Below, in pieces: positions 39,697 through 47,207 of a stretch of 60,431 nt of DNA. Position 1 is the stretch's first letter, and the number at the start of each line of letters is the position of its first letter. Source of the stretch: Mastigocoleus testarum BC008 (GTDB taxonomy: Bacteria > Cyanobacteriota > Cyanobacteriia > Cyanobacteriales > Nostocaceae); the NCBI RefSeq assembly GCF_001456025.1, contig NZ_LMTZ01000121.1, forward strand, positions 22,819-83,249, written 5' to 3'. Under the pieces are notes generated by a model. It had not been told where the DNA came from. It ran no database searches and saw nothing but the letters and a program-made list of their open reading frames with translations. Position numbers and translations under genes: made by a program.

Positions 39697-40161
39697 TTAG
39701 GGATTTTGTTGATTTGAAAGCCAGTTTTTTATTCGTTCAATAAAGCTGAGATTCTTAACAGTTTTTTCTGGTTCCTTTCTCAATACATTAATTGTTACGT
39801 TTAAAATTTCGTCACTTTCGCGATCTGGCTCTCCTTCAAAGTGTCCAAAAGTTATGGGTTCCTTATTTCCCTGAACTAATTCGGCTTCTAGTTCTTTCTT
39901 GGTAGGCATTAATTCTGAAGGAATATTACCCTTAACTGCTTGTAATTTAACTAAAGTAGTTTGGTAATTCTTATACAAATCAGGATTTTTCTCAATTGTT
40001 ACAATTAATCCTTCCTTAATAAAATCCCAGTCATCTGGATCTAAATATAGTTGTGAAGCAGTAGTTTCTAAAGCTTCTTTTTCTTCTGGAGTAAGGGGAG
40101 ATTTTAATTGTTCTAAAGCTATAAGCAAAGCTAGCAAAATAATTCTAGGAGGTTCATGCAT
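39697..40161 (-). CDS. Hypothetical soluble protein of the conflict island, 154 aa
   Basis: Not recognised. The protein starts with a hydrophobic helix (RIILLALLIALEQL) that is probably packed in a helical bundle, not a true signal peptide. It continues with acidic helices (SPLTPEEKEALETTASQLYLD, shortened), and ends in a basic stretch FIERIKNWLSNQQ. GGAGG-type sequence precedes the ATG at 40161 weakly. It is the first gene of the divergent pair, followed after 13 bp by the two-TM protein gene, so the two should be co-transcribed. It may be an adaptor between the membrane protein and the caspase/STAND operon, but no motif proves this. Confidence 0.65.
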   Translation of the reverse strand: MHEPPRIILLALLIALEQLKSPLTPEEKEALETTASQLYLDPDDWDFIKEGLIVTIEKNPDLYKNYQTTLVKLQAVKGNIPSELMPTKKELEAELVQGNKEPITFGHFEGEPDRESDEILNVTINVLRKEPEKTVKNLSFIERIKNWLSNQQNP

Positions 40162-40214
40162 AGAATTAATTAAATACGCTATAGTTTGAAATCATACTAG
40201 TGCTTAAAACAATC
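40162..40214. promoter_or_regulatory. Short divergent promoter region of the conflict island
   Basis: Only 53 bp separate the ATG of the 154-aa gene from the preferred ATG of the caspase-NB-ARC gene. TATAGT-like (40181-40186) and AATTAATTAAAT sequences could serve as -10 boxes. Promoters of both arms must overlap here or lie inside the genes, so joint control of the two arms is likely. Confidence 0.4.
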
Positions 40215-43200
40215 ATGCTGCGACAGGCTCTAGTAGTTGGCATTAACAAATATCCTTTTTTGAAGGATACACCCACAAGTGAAGCAAAGCATCTGACAAC
40301 TCCTGCTACAGATGCAGAAGCGATTGCACAACTACTCGAAAATCATGGTTCCTTCAGAGTACAACGCTTACCCTCAAGCATTACTAATGGTAAATTACAA
40401 GTAGATCCCCGAAAACCAATTAATTCTGATGAACTAGTAGATGCCGTAACTAGACTGTTTATATCAGAAGATAAGCGAAGTTCAGCATTATTATTCTTTA
40501 CAGGGCATGGACTGGTTAAGCAATTGGGAAGTATTAAACAGACTATTTTAGCAACTAGTGATGCTGGTTATCGCAAAAATCAGTTAAAGGGTTTATTACT
40601 TAGAGATTTATGGGAAATACTACAACGAAGTCCGGTTACTGAGCAAATTGTCTGGCTAGATTCTTGTTTTAGTGGTGGCTTGCTTGACTTCAAAGAGATT
40701 AATATTTCAGCACAAGGTTCTCAACGCGATCGTTTTTTAATTGCTGCATCTCATAGTTCTGAAGTCGCTTATCAGCAGTTGGATGGTAAGCATGGGTTGC
40801 TTTCTGGCGCTTTGCTAAAAGCACTTGACCCTTATCGAATACAAGAAGGCAATTGGATAACTGATTTGGACGTAGCAAATTTTGTTGATAAGCAATTAGA
40901 AAAATACTATACCCAGGCTAAAATTTCTCAGAAACCAGAAATTAGTAAACATGGGGGAAAAATTAACTTAATTAAAACCATAAGATATTCTGAAGAAAAA
41001 ATACAAGAATCTAACTTAAATAAAAATAGTATAGAACAATTGCCAACATCATACGTAAATAAATATAACTTAAGTGAAAATACTCAAATGACACCACCAA
41101 ATTATTTGAAAATATTGGAAGAAAAGAAATCTCAATTAAGTGATTTGGAGCAAAATATTGAAAATACAGGTGGGATGAGTAAGTGTTCAGAAAATCTTCT
41201 ACAAAGTTATTTAGAATTGCGTCGCGAAATCTCACTTATAGAAGAAAAAGTATCATCAAATGATGCTTCTATAGCAGCAGGTAATTTATCAAAAAACAGT
41301 ATTCCATCACCAATACAATTTATTGAAAGACCAGAAGAGCAACAATTTATTGAAGAAGCCTTAAAATCTCAAGAAAAATGGGTTAGGAATATAGTCATAC
41401 GTGGGATGGGTGGGACAGGTAAAACTGTATTAGCTGCAGAAGCTGCTAGAAAAGTAGAAGGATTATTCAGAAAAGTTATTTGGGTATCAGCCAATGACTC
41501 TCCTATTGATTTAGCTGATTTATTGGATATTGTCTTAAGGGCGATTGATTATCGTTCAGACCAATTAACAATGAGTCAGAAACAAGAAAAAGTATCTGAA
41601 CTTCTTCGTCACGATAGATATCTTTTGGTTGTCGATAGTTTTGAAAGAATTGGTGATAAACAAGTAGACAAATTTCTTGCAAATAACAATTTTTATCCAA
41701 GTAAGATTTTAATTACAACTAGACATATTTTACCAAGAGATTATTCAGTTATTAACTTAGAAGGATTCACCTTTTCTCAAACTTATCAAATGTTGAAAGA
41801 AGTTGGGAAAAATAAAGGTGTAAAACAGTATTTAGCTGAAGATGACTTGAAAAATATTCACAATATAACATCTGGATTGCCTCTCGCTCTGCAATGGATT
41901 ATTGGACAACTGTCTCAAAGAATTCCTCTCGAACTTGTTCTAAGAAATTTAACAAACCGTGAGAGACAAACAGGTAGCGGAATTACCGGAAATGAATCCC
42001 AGGTAAATAATATGCTGGTGAGTATTTTTGGCAATTCTTGGAATTTACTTAATACAGAAGCCCGTCGAATTCTTATGAGCATGACTTTTTTTACTGCTCC
42101 AGCATCGGAAGAAGCAATCCAAGTAATAAGTGGTATTAAGCAAGAAAATTTTCAGTCGGCAATTGAATATTTAATTACGTTGTCATTAATACAACCAAAT
42201 CGAGACCTAATGGGGGGTGAAAAACTTCGTTTTTCAATTCATCCCCTAACTCGAAGTTTTGCTGGAAATAAAATTGACGATGATACAGTCTTGAAAAGAG
42301 CAATATACAGTGAAGCAGTTAGATACTTTATTGCTCTAATGGAGAAATTAGCAAGACCTGGGTTGGGGCTCGATAAATATGAAGAGTTAGAACAAGACTT
42401 ACCCAATTGTTTAGCAGCATTTTCATGGTGTCGCAATCAAAGAGAATTTACAAACACATTTAAAATAGTTGATTCTTTAAATCATTTCTTATTTGAAAGA
42501 GGATTCTGGGATACTCGTATTCAAATTTGCACTTCTGCTTCTGAATTGCAGCAAGATTTACCTAGTAAGGATTATGAAGCTGTCTGGCGTTCTGCTTTTG
42601 GAGCAGGTTGGGTCTGTTGTCGTCAGAATAATTATGAAGAAGCAAAAAAGTGGTTAGCAAAGGCTGAAGAAAATCTGGATAAAATTCCTCGAAATAATTC
42701 TTTTGTAACCCTTTATAAGGCTAAAGTTGCTCAACTACGTGCACTAATTTTCCATGGTAAGGCGATGGAACAATTCAAGCGTAATCAGAGTAACTCATTA
42801 AATAATAAAATAGAAACAATTTTTAAGAACGCCAATGATTATCATAACAAAGCTCGTAGTCTCATGAATTTGTATATTGAGAATAAAGGTACAGTATGGA
42901 CTTTTGAAGAACCAGATTATTCAATTGCTTTAATTGATTCTAATCAAGGTGATTTAGCAATGGATATAGGCTATTGGAAAAATGAAATTAACGAAAAGCT
43001 TGAAAGTAGACAAAATTATGAATTTGCACAAAAACTATACTCCCAAGTATTGGAAAATGCTCAGAAAAGCCAATGGCAAAATAAGGAAGCTCTAATAACT
43101 TTTAGTGCTGCAAACTTAGGTCATGTGGAGATTTTGTTGCAAGAAAAGCCAATAGAAGAAATACGTCATAGGTTTGATGAAGCATTGAAAATAGCTGAAT

Positions 43201-43436
43201 TTATTGGTAGAACCCATACAATTGCATGGTGCTATCGAGGTTATGGTCTTCTAGAACAACGTTCTGCTCAAAGAGAGTCTGAGATTTCTAGAACAATAAG
43301 TAAACTAAGGGAAGCTGAAAAATGGCTTAAGAAGGCGTTAGAAATTTTTGAGCGTATTGGTCGTCGAGAAAGGGTTGCAGAAACAAGAGAATCTCTTAAA
43401 GAAGTTGAAACTTCATTGCTTAGATTAATAGGCTAA
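40215..43436 (+). CDS. Caspase-like (C14) protease fused to NB-ARC STAND ATPase and TPR-like repeats
   Basis: Numbered from the GTG at 40200 (1078 aa), although the ATG at 40215 matches the paralog's N-terminus better. Residues 5-260 form a caspase/metacaspase-like domain with catalytic His103 (FFTGHG) and Cys156 (WLDSCFSGG). A variable coiled linker (about 300-355) follows. The NB-ARC domain has P-loop GMGGTGKT (402-409), Walker B LLVVDSFE, sensor KILITTR and the GLPLAL motif (559-564). The C-terminal third is helical with TPR-like units (AKKWLAKAEENL, YGLLEQRSAQ, EKWLKKALEIFERIG). STAND proteins of this layout sense a ligand with the repeats, oligomerise with ATP and switch on the protease. 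It is the first gene of a five-gene operon. Confidence 0.88.
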   Translation: MLRQALVVGINKYPFLKDTPTSEAKHLTTPATDAEAIAQLLENHGSFRVQRLPSSITNGKLQVDPRKPINSDELVDAVTRLFISEDKRSSALLFFTGHGLVKQLGSIKQTILATSDAGYRKNQLKGLLLRDLWEILQRSPVTEQIVWLDSCFSGGLLDFKEINISAQGSQRDRFLIAASHSSEVAYQQLDGKHGLLSGALLKALDPYRIQEGNWITDLDVANFVDKQLEKYYTQAKISQKPEISKHGGKINLIKTIRYSEEKIQESNLNKNSIEQLPTSYVNKYNLSENTQMTPPNYLKILEEKKSQLSDLEQNIENTGGMSKCSENLLQSYLELRREISLIEEKVSSNDASIAAGNLSKNSIPSPIQFIERPEEQQFIEEALKSQEKWVRNIVIRGMGGTGKTVLAAEAARKVEGLFRKVIWVSANDSPIDLADLLDIVLRAIDYRSDQLTMSQKQEKVSELLRHDRYLLVVDSFERIGDKQVDKFLANNNFYPSKILITTRHILPRDYSVINLEGFTFSQTYQMLKEVGKNKGVKQYLAEDDLKNIHNITSGLPLALQWIIGQLSQRIPLELVLRNLTNRERQTGSGITGNESQVNNMLVSIFGNSWNLLNTEARRILMSMTFFTAPASEEAIQVISGIKQENFQSAIEYLITLSLIQPNRDLMGGEKLRFSIHPLTRSFAGNKIDDDTVLKRAIYSEAVRYFIALMEKLARPGLGLDKYEELEQDLPNCLAAFSWCRNQREFTNTFKIVDSLNHFLFERGFWDTRIQICTSASELQQDLPSKDYEAVWRSAFGAGWVCCRQNNYEEAKKWLAKAEENLDKIPRNNSFVTLYKAKVAQLRALIFHGKAMEQFKRNQSNSLNNKIETIFKNANDYHNKARSLMNLYIENKGTVWTFEEPDYSIALIDSNQGDLAMDIGYWKNEINEKLESRQNYEFAQKLYSQVLENAQKSQWQNKEALITFSAANLGHVEILLQEKPIEEIRHRFDEALKIAEFIGRTHTIAWCYRGYGLLEQRSAQRESEISRTISKLREAEKWLKKALEIFERIGRRERVAETRESLKEVETSLLRLIG

Positions 43437-43508
43437 AGTCAGCTACAGCTTATAAAACTTTTTATACTTGAATAAATATATAAATAGATTTGGATATATA
43501 AATGCAAT

Positions 43509-45086
43509 ATGAGTCGAGATGCTTTAGTAATAGGAATAAACAAATATCCTTTCCTCAAAGATCCATTAGGTAAATGCAAGCATCTCACCACCCCAGCAAC
43601 TGACGCAGAAGTTATTGCCCAACAGTTAGAAGCTAACGAAAACTTTCGAGTCAAACGCTTCCCAGCAAGTATCATCAATGGAAAATTACAGGTTGATCCA
43701 AATCCAGATAACCCTTTCAAAACTGAAGAATTAGAAAAGGCAATCCTCGATCTATTCCTTCCTGAAACTGAAAGACCCCCAGAAACAGCTTTACTATTCT
43801 TCGCTGGACACGGATTGCGGAAGCAATTAAGACAAAATTTAACACAGGGTTTTTTAGCAGCCAGTGATAGTTCTCCAAGAAAGAATCAGTGGGGTTTTTC
43901 ACTGGAACTTTTATGGAATATACTACTGCAAAGCCAAGTCAAACAGCAGATTATTTGGCTCGATTGCTGCTTCGCTGGAGAATTACTTAATTTTAAGGAT
44001 ACTGAATTGAGAAGACAAAGTCCAGGGTGCGATCGCTCTTTGATTGCAGCATCCCGTGACTATGAAGTTGCCTATGAGCAGCTAGATGGTAAACATGGGA
44101 TACTTGCGGGTGCTATTTTAGCTGGACTTAACCCAGATTTAGTCCCCAAAGGTAAATGGATTACAAACCGGATGCTAGCAGTTTCTGTTGAACAAAATTT
44201 GCAAAAATACTACGATTCGGTCAATATTCCCCAGACCCCACTGATTAGCGATCGCGGAGAAGTAATTAGGTTGGTTCAAAGAGAAGCTAGACCAGCTTCA
44301 GAATCAGAAACTTATTCTCCCAAAATGAAACATACCTTGATGTTTGACTTGCTGCTACAAGTAGACTTTCAGGAACAAACAAGGATAGTCCGGGAAGTGA
44401 TGAGAAGCCACCGTACAGCAGCTTTCTTAGTTCATAATCAGCCTGAGTGTGGGTTGGAATTTTTATTGGCGAAATTACTTCGGACAAAAGCAAGTTTAAA
44501 AAAGATTAGTCCAATAGTTTTTGATGTGGGTTACAGGAGTATCGAACGTTTGTGGATACAATTGGGCCGTAAATTCGACGTACCCTCGAATTCAGCTTCC
44601 GAAATTCTGGAAAAAGTTTGTGATCGCTGGCAAACTCAGGATGTAGTTTTCATCTTTAATCAGGTCGATTGCTTAGAAGCAGAAGTTTTATCTACTTGGC
44701 TAGAGAATTTTTGGGAACCATTGGTAACTATCGGGAGGGAAAATCCACCTCAACAATCTACTCACTTGTTCATGTTCTTAGTTGACCGTGGTGGTAAAGT
44801 TCATCAGTCCAATATTAATGGAGCTGAACCAAGTCCTGCAGTTACAGATCCGCGAATACCTTTACATTTACCAACTATAAATAGTTTTTCTCAAAATATT
44901 ATTGAAGAATGGATTGTAGAAGTTTTAATGCAACGCAGTGATATCGAAATAGAACTAGAAGAATTTACATCTGAAATATTATTCGAAAAATCTTACGAAG
45001 GTATTCCTCAATACGTTTTTGAAGAAATTTGTAGCTTTTTTAGTATTGATTGCGAAAAGGTTTTTGCACAATGCACAAAAATTTGA
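43509..45086 (+). CDS. Caspase-like protease with degenerate STAND (iSTAND-like) domain
   Basis: A 525-aa paralog of the preceding gene's N-terminus. Both begin with ALVxGINKYPFLKD and share HLTTPATDAE and FRVxRxPxSIxNGKLQVDP. The catalytic dyad is present: His101 (FFAGHG) and Cys154 (WLDCCFAGE). From residue about 285 onward a second domain keeps a STAND-like outline but has lost the P-loop: FLVHNQPECGLEFLLAKLL replaces a GxxGxGKT sequence. A Walker B-like VVFIFNQVD remains. This matches the idea of inactive STAND domains described for bacterial conflict systems. It is 72 bp after the first gene and overlaps the MoxR gene by 16 bp. Confidence 0.85.
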   Translation: MSRDALVIGINKYPFLKDPLGKCKHLTTPATDAEVIAQQLEANENFRVKRFPASIINGKLQVDPNPDNPFKTEELEKAILDLFLPETERPPETALLFFAGHGLRKQLRQNLTQGFLAASDSSPRKNQWGFSLELLWNILLQSQVKQQIIWLDCCFAGELLNFKDTELRRQSPGCDRSLIAASRDYEVAYEQLDGKHGILAGAILAGLNPDLVPKGKWITNRMLAVSVEQNLQKYYDSVNIPQTPLISDRGEVIRLVQREARPASESETYSPKMKHTLMFDLLLQVDFQEQTRIVREVMRSHRTAAFLVHNQPECGLEFLLAKLLRTKASLKKISPIVFDVGYRSIERLWIQLGRKFDVPSNSASEILEKVCDRWQTQDVVFIFNQVDCLEAEVLSTWLENFWEPLVTIGRENPPQQSTHLFMFLVDRGGKVHQSNINGAEPSPAVTDPRIPLHLPTINSFSQNIIEEWIVEVLMQRSDIEIELEEFTSEILFEKSYEGIPQYVFEEICSFFSIDCEKVFAQCTKI

Positions 45087-45985
45087 CAAATGTACTCACT
45101 GCCAATGGCAAGCAATATTATACCGGTAAGCCAATCTCACCCCAAGATTGTCAAAAGTATGGACTTTCCCCTTACCTACCATCGCCAGAATTAATTAAAG
45201 CCGTTAACCTTGCTATTTTCCTTGAAAAGCGTCCTTTATTAATCAAAGGTGAACCGGGATGCGGTAAAACTACCCTAGCCCAAGCAGTAGCTCACGAATT
45301 AGGTTTACTTTACCAAGCTTGGTATATAAAATCCACCACTCGAGCAAAAGATGGACTCTACACTTACGATGCTGTAGGACGTTTGCACGATGCTCAACTT
45401 GCTCGCATGGGAGAAGCAAGTAATTCTCAAATCAAGAATTTAGATAACTATATTAAATTGGGACCCTTGGGACGTGCGTTTAAAAATCAACAACGCACGG
45501 TAGTACTAATTGATGAGATTGATAAAGCAGATATTGACTTCCCCAATGATTTGTTGCGAGAGCTTGACGAGCAAAAATTCACGATTGAAGAAAAGGGGGA
45601 AGAAGTCAAAGCAAATTACCCTCCCATCGTCATTGTCACCAGCAACGATGAAAAGGATTTACCTGATGCTTTTTTACGACGTTGTTTGTTTTACTATATT
45701 CAGTTTCCACATACACAATTAGCTAATATTGTCAATTTTCATTTTCCCGAATCTTCGCCCGATTTAGTAGAAGCTGTGGTGAAACGTTTTAGCGACTTGC
45801 GACAGAAAATGGAGAAGGGAAAAACAGGTAAGAAAGTTACTACCAGTGAATTATTGGACTGGTTTGCTGTGTTGCGACAATTCCCTAAAGATGAAATATT
45901 AAAGCAACTAGAAGAAAAAATACCCTTCCCCGAAGTTTTATTGAAAAAATGGGAAGACCATTTGCGGTATTTACAAAAATCATGA
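45071..45985 (+). CDS. MoxR-type AAA+ ATPase
   Basis: A 304-aa AAA+ ATPase when started at ATG 45071; a longer TTG start at 45050 is less likely. Walker A is GEPGCGKT (60-67), Walker B VVLIDEID (144-151), sensor 1 IVTSND and arginine finger region FLRRC (about 201-205). MoxR ATPases act as chaperones that remodel or load a metal-binding VWA partner; the VWA gene follows directly with an ATGA overlap. In MoxR-VWA ternary conflict systems this pair is thought to transmit the signal between the sensor and the effector by NTP hydrolysis. That role is inferred here from gene order. Confidence 0.9.
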   Translation: MHKNLTNVLTANGKQYYTGKPISPQDCQKYGLSPYLPSPELIKAVNLAIFLEKRPLLIKGEPGCGKTTLAQAVAHELGLLYQAWYIKSTTRAKDGLYTYDAVGRLHDAQLARMGEASNSQIKNLDNYIKLGPLGRAFKNQQRTVVLIDEIDKADIDFPNDLLRELDEQKFTIEEKGEEVKANYPPIVIVTSNDEKDLPDAFLRRCLFYYIQFPHTQLANIVNFHFPESSPDLVEAVVKRFSDLRQKMEKGKTGKKVTTSELLDWFAVLRQFPKDEILKQLEEKIPFPEVLLKKWEDHLRYLQKS

Positions 45986-47172
45986 ACCTAGACCAACTAC
46001 CACTGCTAGATATTTTTAATGGTCTGCGACAGCGACATGGTTTACCGTTGGGGGTTGAAGAATATTTAGCCGTTGTACGTAGTTTAGAAGCAGGTTTTGG
46101 AATTAGCGACCGCCAAGAATTAGAGCAGCTTTGTTGTATGTTATGGGCAAAGTCTGAGGATGAAAATCGTCTCATTCAGCGGTTGTTTGAGGAGATGTGG
46201 AAACAAGTCAAATCGCTCCCAAATTTCGATTTAAACATACAAGAAAATTCCCCTGCGTCTTTATCTTTAAATGAAACTTCATCCAGAAATGAAACTTCAT
46301 CCAGTACTGACACCTCAAGTTTAACTTCTAGCTCACCTACATTAGAAAATGACGAATCTACCTCAATTGAAACATCAACTATTGAAGAAGATCCAGTTGA
46401 TGAACCTTTACCAGATTTAAAGACAGCTTCTCCTCCCACCATCACCCCCGAACCGGTACAAGCAGTTCAAGCTGTGCGGAGCAATCGTAGCGAGAGAGAA
46501 ATTAAACGTCCCCGCTACATGCTTTTGACAGAGTATTTCCCTGTAACTAAGCGAAAAATGAAGCAGTGCTGGCGTTCTCTGCGTCGTCCGGTGCGCCAAG
46601 GAATACCGACAGAGTTAGATATTGAAGCGACGGTAGCAAAAATTGAACGTGAGGGAATTTTACTACAACCCGTACTGATGCCGCCACGTATAAATCGCAC
46701 TGATTTGGTGTTACTAATCGACCAAGAAGGCTCGATGGTACCGTTTCACGACTTATCGCGCCAGTTGGTAGAAACGGCGCAACGGGGAGGACGGCTGAGA
46801 ACAACGAATGTATTTTATTTTCACGATTACCCGGATGAATACTTATACCGTCATCCAGCAATGATTGATGCTAAGCCTATTTCTGAGGTTTTGGAGGAAA
46901 TTGGCGAACGGGCGGCGGTATTAATAATTAGCGATGCTGGAGCTGCACGGGGGAATTTTGACCAGGAACGGATTGATAATACTAAGGTATGGATTAAGGA
47001 GTTACAACAGTCAGTGCGTTATTTTGCTTGGCTCAACCCAATGCCGAGTGAAGACTGGGGACAAACTACAGCTGGGGAAATTGCCAGTTTTGTACCGATG
47101 TTTGAGATGAGTTCCCAGGGAATGAATGCAGCAATTAGTGTGTTGCGGGGTCGATATATTGCAGTCAAATAA
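45982..47172 (+). CDS. VWA-domain partner of MoxR
   Basis: A 396-aa protein from ATG 45982, whose ATG overlaps the TGA of moxR. An in-frame ATG at 45949 would add 11 residues. The N-terminal 70 residues are helical (LPLLDIFNGLRQRHGLPLG). A Ser/Thr/Glu-rich disordered linker covers about 85-160. A conserved segment (PRYMLLTEYFPVTKRKMKQC) leads into the von Willebrand A domain from about 240. The MIDAS motif starts at Asp247 but reads DQEGS instead of DxSxS, so the first Ser is a Glu. LIISDAGAARG carries the second acidic site. The layout resembles the SAV_2336 N-terminal-type VWA proteins coupled to MoxR. Confidence 0.88.
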   Translation: MNLDQLPLLDIFNGLRQRHGLPLGVEEYLAVVRSLEAGFGISDRQELEQLCCMLWAKSEDENRLIQRLFEEMWKQVKSLPNFDLNIQENSPASLSLNETSSRNETSSSTDTSSLTSSSPTLENDESTSIETSTIEEDPVDEPLPDLKTASPPTITPEPVQAVQAVRSNRSEREIKRPRYMLLTEYFPVTKRKMKQCWRSLRRPVRQGIPTELDIEATVAKIEREGILLQPVLMPPRINRTDLVLLIDQEGSMVPFHDLSRQLVETAQRGGRLRTTNVFYFHDYPDEYLYRHPAMIDAKPISEVLEEIGERAAVLIISDAGAARGNFDQERIDNTKVWIKELQQSVRYFAWLNPMPSEDWGQTTAGEIASFVPMFEMSSQGMNAAISVLRGRYIAVK

Positions 47173-47207
47173 TTGGATGAATCTTTACGCTACTAGAGTT
47201 TTTATTA

